From the NCBI RefSeq assembly GCF_003867075.1, contig NZ_CP032544.1, positions 2,350,001 to 2,414,000 of the forward strand: a stretch of DNA of 64,000 nucleotides, written 5' to 3'. The position numbers and the translations under genes were made by a program. Origin of the DNA: Tenacibaculum mesophilum (GTDB lineage Bacteria; Bacteroidota; Bacteroidia; Flavobacteriales; Flavobacteriaceae). The notes under the pieces were generated by a model that did no database searches, was not told the origin of the DNA, and worked only from the letters and a program-made list of their open reading frames with translations. Shown here piece by piece: positions 9,166 through 17,016 of the stretch (position 1 is its first letter; every line of letters starts with the position of its first letter).

Positions 9166-9657
9166 TTATGACATATCAAAATAATTGATTTTTGTAATTT
9201 TTTTAGTAGTTTGATCAAAATTAATATTAATAAAAACATCACAACTATCACATTCAGCATATAAAATACTCTTAGAGCCATTTCTACCAGTTGTTAAAGC
9301 AACTTCTCCTAACTTACTTATTGGATCTCCAACAGTAATTGTTATTCCTTTAATAGTAAAAGTAGCTTCATTACTTAAAACATCTAAAGACTCGATATAT
9401 GGTTTTCTTCCAGAAGTAGAAAAATCTAGTTTTAAACCATTAAACTTAAAATAGTAATAAAAACCATTATCTTCAAAAGAAACAGTTGCACCTAATAAAG
9501 ACTCTACTTTAGCTTGTTTACCTAAAGTTTTTTTTATATCAGTTAAGGCAATATTATTTATTTTAATATTATCAAAATCAGAGTTCGAAATAATATTAGT
9601 TTGACTTTTTGCTATAAACGCGGTTAATAGAAAAAATACTAGTATTAGTTGTTTCAT
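9166..9657 (-). CDS. Hypothetical exported protein
   Basis: A 163-residue protein with a clear signal peptide (MKQLILVFFLLTAFIAKSQ). The mature part looks beta-rich with no membrane segment; two cysteines in ECDSCDVF could form a disulfide or bind metal. I do not recognise a family. It has its own promoter (TATCTTTG on the minus strand at 9714-9721) and terminator, so it is a single-gene transcript. It is probably periplasmic. Confidence 0.75.
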   Translation of the reverse strand: MKQLILVFFLLTAFIAKSQTNIISNSDFDNIKINNIALTDIKKTLGKQAKVESLLGATVSFEDNGFYYYFKFNGLKLDFSTSGRKPYIESLDVLSNEATFTIKGITITVGDPISKLGEVALTTGRNGSKSILYAECDSCDVFININFDQTTKKITKINYFDMS

Positions 9658-9713
9658 ATTACTTAAAAATTAATTGTATAAACCCTTTCGAAGAACGAGG
9701 TTTTTGCAGTCGC

Positions 9714-9721
9714 CAAAGATA
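9714..9721 (-). promoter_or_regulatory. Promoter -7 element for the exported protein
   Basis: TATCTTTG on the minus strand, an exact TAnnTTTG match, 57 bases before the start codon. Confidence 0.55.
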
Positions 9722-9751
9722 TAATACTCGATTAATTTTCTATGTAAGAAA

Positions 9752-11398
9752 CTAGTTAAATTTTAAGGTTAAAGCTATTTTTTTATCCAATTCTTGTTGA
9801 TGTTTTAAAGTTGTATTTTCATCCCAATTAAAGCGGCTTGTAAATTCTTGAATAACAAAGTTTTTATAAAGATCAACACTAGGTTTATCAAAAAATAAAC
9901 GACCAGTTCTTCTCATAAAGAAGTCGGTAGGAGTACAGGTCATTTCATGCTTTATTACAAACCATATTTCAGCTTTTAATAAGCGCTCTTGTATATTTTC
10001 TTCATTAAGCTCATCAAACTTATCTAAAATAAGTTCGGTTTGTTTACCATAGTTATATACTAAATAACTGGCATCTTTTTCAGTAAAACCATGTAATTTT
10101 AGTTGTTTATAAATTTGATTAATGTATAGTTTTACTGATTTATAATTTTGAAAAGGCCCTCCTGATAAAACAATTTCTTCAGTTTGAATTGGATCAAATT
10201 CAACTTCAAAACGACGTTTCATTTTTTTCGCAACAATATCCACAATCCGTTCTGCCATTTTTCTATAACCTGTTAATTTTCCTCCAGCAATTGAAATTAA
10301 CTTGGTATCAGAAACAAAAATTTCATCTTTTCTAGATAATTCTGAAGCCGATTTTCCTTCTTCGTGAATTAACGGGCGTAATCCTGCCCATGATGATTGA
10401 ATATCATCTATGGTTAATTGAATATCAGGAAACATGTTATTTACTGCTTCAATTAAATACAAAGCATCCACCATTGAGGTTTCAACGGTGTCTTTATCTT
10501 CTTGATAATTGGTATCGGTAGTTCCAAAATAGGTTACTTTTCCACGAGGAATAGCAAACATCATACGACCGTCTGGAATATCGAAATACACAGATTGTTT
10601 TACAGGCAACTTTTCATGCGGAACAACTAAGTGAACTCCTTTGGTTAAATGCAAACGTTTTCCAATTTTAGAATTGTTAATTTGGCGTAATTCATCTACC
10701 CATGGTCCAGCTGCGTTTACTACATATTTAGCTCTAATATCATAACTTTCTTCAGTAAAAGCATCCGTTACTTTAGCACCTACCACACGCTTATTTTCGT
10801 AAATAAATTCGTCTGCACGCGTGTAGTTTAATATTTGTGCGTCGTATTGACTTGCTGTTTTTAAAACTTCTATAGTTAAACGAGCATCATCAGTACGATA
10901 TTCTGCATAAAAACCAGCGCCATTTAAAATACTTTTAGGTAATAAAGGTTCTTTTTCTAACGCTTCTTTTTTATCAAGCATTTTACGTTTATCATCTCCT
11001 TCAACAGAAGCTAACACATCGTATACTTTTAATCCGATAGATGTTAGCCATGAACCGTAAGTTCCGCCATCAATTAATGGTAAAATCATTTTTTCAGGAA
11101 TTACCAAATGTGGCGCTAGTTTATGAACAATAGCACGCTCAGTACCCACTTCTTTTACCAACCAAAAATCAAATTGTTTTAAGTAGCGTAAACCTCCATG
11201 AATTAGTTTGGTAGATTTACTAGAGGTTCCCGAAGCAAAGTCATTTTTTTCTATTAAAGCGACTTTCATTCCACGTGAGGCAGCATCTAAAGCAATACCA
11301 GCACCAGTAATACCACCACCAATTACTAGAATATCAAATTCGGTAGTTTGTAATTCTTGTTGAATGTTTTTTCTATTGAAAGAAGAGAAATTATTCAT
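9752..11398 (-). CDS. glpD: Aerobic glycerol-3-phosphate dehydrogenase
   Basis: FAD enzyme that oxidises glycerol 3-phosphate to dihydroxyacetone phosphate at the membrane and feeds electrons to quinone. It has the FAD fold VIGGGITGAGIALDAASRG at the N-terminus, the GlpD signature TKLIHGGLRYL, FGTTDTNYQ, and ISIAGGKLTGYRKMAERIVD before the C-terminal DAO_C domain. I place the start at the ATG at 11398 (MNNFSSF): the longer ORF uses a TTG at 11417-11419 that lies within a TATTTTTG promoter element. With gpsA (23.3 kb) the window holds both glycerol-3-phosphate dehydrogenases. Confidence 0.93.
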   Translation of the reverse strand: MNNFSSFNRKNIQQELQTTEFDILVIGGGITGAGIALDAASRGMKVALIEKNDFASGTSSKSTKLIHGGLRYLKQFDFWLVKEVGTERAIVHKLAPHLVIPEKMILPLIDGGTYGSWLTSIGLKVYDVLASVEGDDKRKMLDKKEALEKEPLLPKSILNGAGFYAEYRTDDARLTIEVLKTASQYDAQILNYTRADEFIYENKRVVGAKVTDAFTEESYDIRAKYVVNAAGPWVDELRQINNSKIGKRLHLTKGVHLVVPHEKLPVKQSVYFDIPDGRMMFAIPRGKVTYFGTTDTNYQEDKDTVETSMVDALYLIEAVNNMFPDIQLTIDDIQSSWAGLRPLIHEEGKSASELSRKDEIFVSDTKLISIAGGKLTGYRKMAERIVDIVAKKMKRRFEVEFDPIQTEEIVLSGGPFQNYKSVKLYINQIYKQLKLHGFTEKDASYLVYNYGKQTELILDKFDELNEENIQERLLKAEIWFVIKHEMTCTPTDFFMRRTGRLFFDKPSVDLYKNFVIQEFTSRFNWDENTTLKHQQELDKKIALTLKFN

Positions 11399-11416
11399 AG
11401 AGCTGTTTTTATCAAC

Positions 11417-11424
11417 CAAAAATA
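11417..11424 (-). promoter_or_regulatory. Promoter -7 element for glpD
   Basis: TATTTTTG on the minus strand, about 19 bases before the chosen ATG. It overlaps the TTG that would give a longer ORF and so argues against that start. Confidence 0.55.
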
Positions 11425-11450
11425 AGAATAAAAAGAAACGATAGACATAA

Positions 11451-11480
11451 AAAAAGAGCTGAAATTATCAGCCCTTTTAG
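11451..11480 (-). terminator. Terminator after the YHS gene pair
   Basis: Hairpin with GCTGA/TCAGC core and AAAAG/CTTTT outer arm (one A-C mismatch). In minus-strand direction it ends in a T run, between the YHS pair and glpD. Confidence 0.65.
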
Positions 11481-11510
11481 AAGTCGCCCCCACAACTATT
11501 AAATCTAAAA

Positions 11511-11945
11511 CTAACGATTCAATTTTTTCCAATTAGTATCTGCTTGTTTTTTGAGCTCTTCTGGATTTTCTTTTAACCACATTTTTAAAGTATTGGTTCC
11601 CCAAGAGTTATAAAATAAATACAGTTTACCATCTCGTATTTCAAAAGTTTTCGGATCAATATCCACCTTTTCACCAGTTTTTCCAATGGCATAGGCGCAG
11701 TACCCTCCATATTGTGGATTGTATTTTTGAGGATTTTTAAGGAAAGTAGCTAAATTTTCTTTTGACGAAAAACGAAAGGAAACGTTATTATATTTAGTTG
11801 TAATTTTTTTATTTCCTTTTTCGGCTTTATTATGAAAATAACTTACTACATCGTAACCTTTAGCAATAACTCCGTTTTTGGTATTGTATTCTTGTGAGAA
11901 GACAATACTTGAAAAAAATAGAAAGAAGATAAATATATGTTTCAT
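11511..11945 (-). CDS. YHS domain exported protein (second of a tandem pair)
   Basis: A 144-residue protein with a signal peptide (cleaved near VFSQ) and one YHS domain: GYDVVSYF, FRFSSKENLATFLKNP, YGGYCAYA (C83). YHS domains are found in metal-handling proteins such as copper ATPases and in some phenol hydroxylases; here the domain stands alone, so metal binding in the periplasm is inference. It begins one base after the stop of a closely similar gene and is clearly a tandem duplicate co-transcribed with it. Confidence 0.85.
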   Translation of the reverse strand: MKHIFIFFLFFSSIVFSQEYNTKNGVIAKGYDVVSYFHNKAEKGNKKITTKYNNVSFRFSSKENLATFLKNPQKYNPQYGGYCAYAIGKTGEKVDIDPKTFEIRDGKLYLFYNSWGTNTLKMWLKENPEELKKQADTNWKKLNR

Positions 11946-11946
11946 T

Positions 11947-12402
11947 TTATTTTTTTTTATGTTTTAGTTCTTCCCAGTTTATATCTCCCTGATTTTGTAA
12001 CTTTTTAGTATCACCATTTTTCCAATCATCAAGTTTGCTAGAAAGCCAAGAACTATAAAAAAGATATAATTTACCATCTCTAATTTCATAAGCTTCTGCA
12101 TCAATATACATTTTAGTTTTCTTAGCAGCTACAGCATATGCACAATATCCACCATATTGAGGAATGTATTTTATTGGATTTTCTTTGAAAAGGGATAAAT
12201 TTTCTTTTGAAGAAAACTTGAATTTAGCTCCATCATAAGTTGTTTGAAACTTCTTTATTCCTTCAACAGGTTCACTATTTGTAAAGTAAGAAACAACATC
12301 GTAACCTTCGGCTACATAACCTTTTTTTGTATTGTAGTCAGTTTTTTGAGCGTATAATGCAGTAGAGACTACTACTAAAAGTAGTGTAATAAAGTTTTTC
12401 AT
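11947..12402 (-). CDS. YHS domain exported protein (first of a tandem pair)
   Basis: A 151-residue paralogue of the next gene: signal peptide ending near LYAQ, then GYDVVSYF, KFSSKENLSLF and PQYGGYCAYA (C87). The two share layout from signal peptide to the C-terminal YLFY-SSW / YLFYNSW stretch and a terminal NWEELK/NWKKLN motif. The stop lies one base from the next ATG, so they form a two-gene unit closed by the hairpin near 11465. Role unknown beyond the YHS domain. Confidence 0.85.
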   Translation of the reverse strand: MKNFITLLLVVVSTALYAQKTDYNTKKGYVAEGYDVVSYFTNSEPVEGIKKFQTTYDGAKFKFSSKENLSLFKENPIKYIPQYGGYCAYAVAAKKTKMYIDAEAYEIRDGKLYLFYSSWLSSKLDDWKNGDTKKLQNQGDINWEELKHKKK

Positions 12403-12458
12403 TGTTTGTAGATTTTATGAGTAGTCGATGAAAAACAAAAAACATTACAATTGAATAA

Positions 12459-13637
12459 TTAAGAATTATTTAATAATTGCCAAGGCTGTTGAATTTTACC
12501 GTTTTTAATAGGCAAAATTTCTCCAAATTGTAAAAAAACAAACTCACTTTGGTGTGGTCTTAAAAAGACAAAATCATCTACTTGTAAAGATGCATTTTTA
12601 GGAATATTAATCATAGTTTGATTGGTAGATGCTCCAAACAAATTATTTTGTTTTACCCCTTTAGGGTAGTAATAATCTGCTTTCCAAAAACCACCATAGA
12701 TAAAAGCAGATTTTTTAGTAAAAAAGGGTCTTAGTTTTTCTAAACCAGGAAGTGTTGTATTAGAAAAAAATTTTAAAACAGGTGTTGCTATAAAAGCTGC
12801 TGGTTTATAACTTCTTAATGAAGAAATATCGAATGTTGTAGGTTTTACAAAGCATGAACCGATGGCAATATCGTTAATGGGAGAGGAAGGAGTTGTGTGT
12901 AAGTTTAAAGTAGGGCTTCCGGCTCCGTTAAAGGTTAAATTTTCATTCCATAGCTCTGGAAAATCATTTTTAACTAAGGTTTTACAGTCTTCATAATATT
13001 GATTCGCTAATCGTAGTGCTTTCTTTTGAGAACGAATAATCTTTGGAAGTTTTACTACATGTGGATCATAACCCATAAACCCAGAAAATTCAACAAAATT
13101 TTGATTGTTTTCAATAAGTGATAGTACTTTTGTTAAACTTTTTAAAGAAGAAAACCCACCGCGGTGTAAACCCACATCAATTTCAATATTCAATCGTAAT
13201 TTTTGATTGAGTTGTTTGGCTAAATTGATGTATTCTTCAATTCTTTTTTTGGTATCAACTAACCATTGAATTTGAGTAAATGGGTTAAATCCGTTGTACT
13301 CTTGAGGTAAGTTGTTGTAAAAATATTCCGCAGTTTTTATTGGCATGGGTTTACCCAATAAAATATCAGCTTTGTCCCCCAATCGAGCAACTAAATCAGT
13401 TAAAAAAGGTTGATGAAAAACCATCAACTTGCTTGAATGTGTTTTTTCTAATATATATTCAATTAATTGGACCGAAGGCAATGATTTTATCACAACTCTG
13501 AGTGATGCATCTTTTCTAAAATTAGAAAGTGCTTCTGCTATATTTTCATCTAGAATATCTAAATCTACTAACAAACAAGGAATGGCCCGTTGGTAGTTTT
13601 TAAGTTCTTTATTTAAGATTTTAAAATAAGCATCCAT
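12459..13637 (-). CDS. PLP-dependent alanine racemase / D-threonine aldolase-like enzyme
   Basis: A 392-residue fold-type III PLP protein: an alanine-racemase-type TIM barrel beginning AIPCLLVDLDILDENI, with the likely PLP lysine K51 (VVIKSLPS), NIEIDVGLHRGG, FNGAGSPTLNLHT and a DSD1-like C-terminal part with RPHQSEFVFLQFGE. The usual RPHxKTHK of D-threonine aldolases is altered to RVVIKSLPS, so the substrate may differ. It lies four bases behind the lactone oxidase gene and probably belongs to the same three-gene operon. Confidence 0.8.
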   Translation of the reverse strand: MDAYFKILNKELKNYQRAIPCLLVDLDILDENIAEALSNFRKDASLRVVIKSLPSVQLIEYILEKTHSSKLMVFHQPFLTDLVARLGDKADILLGKPMPIKTAEYFYNNLPQEYNGFNPFTQIQWLVDTKKRIEEYINLAKQLNQKLRLNIEIDVGLHRGGFSSLKSLTKVLSLIENNQNFVEFSGFMGYDPHVVKLPKIIRSQKKALRLANQYYEDCKTLVKNDFPELWNENLTFNGAGSPTLNLHTTPSSPINDIAIGSCFVKPTTFDISSLRSYKPAAFIATPVLKFFSNTTLPGLEKLRPFFTKKSAFIYGGFWKADYYYPKGVKQNNLFGASTNQTMINIPKNASLQVDDFVFLRPHQSEFVFLQFGEILPIKNGKIQQPWQLLNNS

Positions 13638-13641
13638 AATA

Positions 13642-14928
13642 TTAAATACCTAATAGTTTTTGAAGATACGGATTCACAAATATATTTTCTGGATCATGTT
13701 CTTTTCTGAAAGTCATAAAGTTGATGAATTTAGGGTACATTCTAGCAATATCATCCGAAGTAAATGTATTCATTTTACCCCAATGAGGCCTTCCGTTATA
13801 GACTTTAAAAACTTCTTCGAGAGCATTAAAATAGGTATGACTTTCTTTTTTGTTGTATACGTGACAAGCAATATATGCCGAATCCCTTCCGTAGGCAGGG
13901 CTCATAAAAACATCATCTCCTTTTACCCAGCGATTTTCAATAGGAAAATGAATATTGAACTTTTTTGAGTTGACAATTTTTTGCACATCCTTAAATACAT
14001 CTTGATAGGCTTCTGCAGGAATATTATACTCCATTTCATGAAACTTTACCATTCGCTGTGTTGCATATACTTTATGACTGTGATATACTTTTTTTACGTT
14101 ACTTATACTAGCAGCTGTAATGTTAGCAACTGTTTTGTTTTGTGAAGGAAAAACTTTTGCAAACTCGCACATCAACTTAAAAACATAGTTTTCGAGTACA
14201 TATTCTGTCCAATAATTAAAAAAGTTTACTTTATCAGGCTCAGAATATTCAACAATATTTGAAGTTTTTGTCCATGCTGTGTTTGTGTATGGAATCCAGT
14301 AAAACTCAAAATTACGGTTTTGAGAATTTCTTTGATCCAGAGTAGCCAACACATCGCTTAATTTCTCTTTTTTGTTTTGAAGTTTTAGTTTATAAGCAGG
14401 AATACATCGTAAAGTAACTTCAGTGATAATACCTAAACAACCTAATGATACTTGAGCAGCTTTGAATAACTCAATATTTTTTTCGGTAGAACACTCAATG
14501 ATTTCACCTTTTCCATTCACAAATTTTAATCCAACGACTTGGTTGCTGATAGATTTTAGACCAACACCTGTTCCATGTGTACCTGTACTTATGGCGCCTG
14601 CAATTGACTGAACGTTGATGTCTCCCATGTTTTCCATGGCTAATCCTTCTTTAAAAAGAAGTTCTCCTAACAAAGAAAGTTTCGTTCCTGCTTTTACAGT
14701 AGCTTGATTTTTTTCTTTATCAATTGAAATGAGCCCTTGAAAGTTATCTAGAGTTACCAATATTTCGTCAGTACTACATAAAGAAGTAAAAGAGTGACCA
14801 GAACCAATGACTCTAATTTTTTGATTAAATCGTATAGCTTTTAAAACAAGTTGTTGAATTTCATTTTCCGAATGAGGAAATGCAACTGCGGATGGATTCC
14901 ACTGTACATTTTCTGCCCAGTTTTTCAT
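13642..14928 (-). CDS. D-arabinono-1,4-lactone oxidase family FAD enzyme
   Basis: A 428-residue sugar-1,4-lactone or polyol oxidase of the VAO/PCMH flavoprotein class. The N-terminal FAD domain has IRVIGSGHSFTSL (H45 is the position that is often covalently linked to FAD), MGDINVQSIAGAISTGTHGTG and GCLGIITEVTL. The C-terminal ALO domain ends in HWGKMN and HDPENIFVNPYL. Electron acceptor is probably O2. It is flanked on the same strand by an AMP-ligase-like gene and a PLP enzyme, a set whose joint pathway I cannot name. Confidence 0.85.
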   Translation of the reverse strand: MKNWAENVQWNPSAVAFPHSENEIQQLVLKAIRFNQKIRVIGSGHSFTSLCSTDEILVTLDNFQGLISIDKEKNQATVKAGTKLSLLGELLFKEGLAMENMGDINVQSIAGAISTGTHGTGVGLKSISNQVVGLKFVNGKGEIIECSTEKNIELFKAAQVSLGCLGIITEVTLRCIPAYKLKLQNKKEKLSDVLATLDQRNSQNRNFEFYWIPYTNTAWTKTSNIVEYSEPDKVNFFNYWTEYVLENYVFKLMCEFAKVFPSQNKTVANITAASISNVKKVYHSHKVYATQRMVKFHEMEYNIPAEAYQDVFKDVQKIVNSKKFNIHFPIENRWVKGDDVFMSPAYGRDSAYIACHVYNKKESHTYFNALEEVFKVYNGRPHWGKMNTFTSDDIARMYPKFINFMTFRKEHDPENIFVNPYLQKLLGI

Positions 14929-14985
14929 AAAACATTGAAATAATAGAGGTTAATTGACTGGGAAGATAGTAAAAAATAAAAAGAA

Positions 14986-15960
14986 TTATAAAACCATTAA
15001 ATTACAACCGCGTATATCAGAGTTATCAAAACGTCCTATAATTTCAAAACTATTGTCTTGGTATACTTTTCCTAAATCTTGTGTCGCAATAAAAGAACAA
15101 GAATTGTAGTTTGCTAAATCAATTACATTAATTCCACCTGATTTTCCTTTAGGTAAAATAGTCAAAGCATCTTCAGTATCACGAGTTAAGACTTGCATCC
15201 AAGGCGGACAGTTAAAAACACCATTTCCTTTTGAATATCCTTGACTTAATAATTCTGTCATTCCATATTCAGAATGAATTTCATTTACTCCAAAACCATT
15301 GCTTAAAATCGCATGTAATTCGTTACGAATAAGTTCTTTTCTTCTTCCTTTCATTCCACCAGTTTCCATAATAATGGTATTAGAAAGATTGAATTCATAT
15401 TGTTCTACCAAATCTAATAAAGCAAAAGAAACGCCTATAAGTAATACTTTTTTTCCTTGTGAATCTAAATTTGTAAGCTTTTGAGCAAGTTCATCTAAAT
15501 TGTTGAGGTAAAATCCACTTTCAGGATGTTGAGAACGTTTAATTAAGTCTTCAACCATATAAATCAAAGAAGATCCTTTACGTTCTAAATAATTGGGTAA
15601 CAAAGCTAGTACAACATAGTCTTCAATATTACCGTAAAAATGTTCAAAACCTTTTAAATAGCTGGTTTCGTACCAAGATAAATCGGTAACTAAATGCTTA
15701 CTGGTTGTACTTCCTGTAGTACCAGAACTTGTAAAGGTTTCTTGAATTTCATTTGTAGACGAAAGTACTTCTCGAGTTTTAAAAAACTGAATAGGTAAAA
15801 ACGGAATTTGTTCAATAGTATGTACATCAGAAGGATGAACGTATATCAAATCACAAAAAGAACGATACACTTTATTATTTGTAAACTGATGTTTAAAAAC
15901 TTGTAGTGCAGTTTTATTAAAATCTTCTGTAGACTGTATGTTAAAAATGGTGTTCTTCAT
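14986..15960 (-). CDS. LuxE/PaaK-like acyl-adenylate-forming protein
   Basis: A 324-residue protein related to the LuxE acyl-protein synthetase and phenylacetate-CoA ligase group: residues 77-83 TSSGTTG are the AMP-binding P-loop, followed later by EYGMTELLSQGY (A5-like motif) and a C-terminal GRFDNSDIRGCN that resembles the GRxDD hinge. It is shorter than full CoA ligases. It heads the run of three minus-strand genes and has a TACTTTTG promoter element just in front. The acyl substrate is unknown. Confidence 0.78.
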   Translation of the reverse strand: MKNTIFNIQSTEDFNKTALQVFKHQFTNNKVYRSFCDLIYVHPSDVHTIEQIPFLPIQFFKTREVLSSTNEIQETFTSSGTTGSTTSKHLVTDLSWYETSYLKGFEHFYGNIEDYVVLALLPNYLERKGSSLIYMVEDLIKRSQHPESGFYLNNLDELAQKLTNLDSQGKKVLLIGVSFALLDLVEQYEFNLSNTIIMETGGMKGRRKELIRNELHAILSNGFGVNEIHSEYGMTELLSQGYSKGNGVFNCPPWMQVLTRDTEDALTILPKGKSGGINVIDLANYNSCSFIATQDLGKVYQDNSFEIIGRFDNSDIRGCNLMVL

Positions 15961-15969
15961 AAACTTTTA

Positions 15970-15977
15970 CAAAAGTA
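15970..15977 (-). promoter_or_regulatory. Promoter -7 element for the acyl-adenylate operon
   Basis: TACTTTTG on the minus strand, an exact TAnnTTTG match, only about 10 bases before the start codon, implying a very short leader. Confidence 0.45.
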
Positions 15978-16064
15978 AGAGTATTCGACGCAACCTTTTT
16001 AATTTTTTTTCATCTACTACATAAACCATGGAAAGTTAAAATAATAACCCTAATTATATATGTC

Positions 16065-16469
16065 ATGAAAAAAATTTTAATCCTTTTTTTAAGTGTATTT
16101 ACGTTTTATTCTTGTTTAGATGATGACAGCCCTAATGTTAGATATGAGTTTTTAAAGGTTGATAGTGCTACAACTCCTGAAAGTTTTACATTCGGAGAAG
16201 TTGATACAATTAAGATAAAGTATACACTACCCAATAGTTGTTACTCTTTTAATGGATTGTATTATCAAAAAGTAGATACAACTAGAATTGTAGCTGGTAC
16301 AGCAATAGTAGCTCTTGATGTTGCTTGCACTCAAGATGTAAGACAAGAAGAATATGCTTTTCCTGTTGAGGCAACACAAGAAGAAGATTATGTTTTTAAG
16401 TTTTGGAAAGGTAAAAATGATGAAGGAGAAGATGTATACGAAGAAGTGGTAATTCCAGTAAATTTGTAA
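16065..16469 (+). CDS. Hypothetical lipoprotein
   Basis: A 134-residue protein with a lipoprotein signal (lipobox ending at C17, TFYSCLDDD); the acidic residues after the cysteine fit surface-exported Bacteroidota lipoproteins. The mature part is beta-rich with two cysteines and no recognised domain. Its stop codon lies one base before the ATC at which the sigma-factor homology begins, so the two genes are tightly linked and may be co-translated. Confidence 0.78.
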   Translation: MKKILILFLSVFTFYSCLDDDSPNVRYEFLKVDSATTPESFTFGEVDTIKIKYTLPNSCYSFNGLYYQKVDTTRIVAGTAIVALDVACTQDVRQEEYAFPVEATQEEDYVFKFWKGKNDEGEDVYEEVVIPVNL

Positions 16470-16470
16470 C

Positions 16471-17013
16471 ATCAATTTAGAAAAACTCATACAAGGATGC
16501 TGTCATCAAAATATCACAGCGCAAGCGCAAGTTTACCAGTTGTTTTCTGGTAAACTTTTTGCGCTGTGTTTAAAGTATTCACGTAATTATCAAGATGCAG
16601 AAGATACATTACAAGATAGTTTTTTAACTATTTTTAAAAAGATGCCTCAATATCAGCATAAAGGTTCTTTTGAAGGATGGATGAAGAGAATAACTATAAA
16701 TACAGCATTACAAAAGTATAGAGAAAAATCACCTTTACAGTTAGTTTCAGAAGCTCCTGATGAGGAAATAGTAGAAGAAATAGAGCTTGAAACTGAAAAT
16801 GTGAATATTGATGTTTTATTAGAGCTCATTCAAAGTTTACCAGATAGGTATCGCTTAGTTTTTAACTTGTATGTATTAGATAATTATTCACATAAAGAAA
16901 TAGCAGAATTATTAAATATTTCTGTAGGAACATCAAAATCAAACTTATCACGAGCAAGACAGATATTGAAAAAAGAAATGGAATTGTATCAAGCAAAAGA
17001 GGCAAAAGCATAA
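16471..17013 (+). CDS. ECF RNA polymerase sigma factor with a non-canonical start
   Basis: Sigma-70 region 2 (SRNYQDAEDTLQDSFLTIFKK, then GWMKRITIN) and region 4 (LPDRYRLVFNLYVLDNYSHKE, VGTSKSNLSRARQILK). The first standard start in frame is a TTG at 16540, which would remove part of region 2.1. The frame stays open upstream to 16462 and codes for a normal ECF N-terminus (INLEKLIQGCC, then AQAQVYQLFSGK). Codons available there are ATT (16462), ATC (16471) and ATA (16489) only. I use ATC, where relatives have Met. The next gene follows after three bases and looks like its anti-sigma partner. Confidence 0.85.
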   Translation: MNLEKLIQGCCHQNITAQAQVYQLFSGKLFALCLKYSRNYQDAEDTLQDSFLTIFKKMPQYQHKGSFEGWMKRITINTALQKYREKSPLQLVSEAPDEEIVEEIELETENVNIDVLLELIQSLPDRYRLVFNLYVLDNYSHKEIAELLNISVGTSKSNLSRARQILKKEMELYQAKEAKA

Positions 17014-17016
17014 CTG

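Noticed and set aside
11268-11283. CACGTG-centred sequence in glpD
   Set aside because: ATTCCACGTGAGGC matches only one arm of the parS palindrome; likely coincidence in coding sequence.
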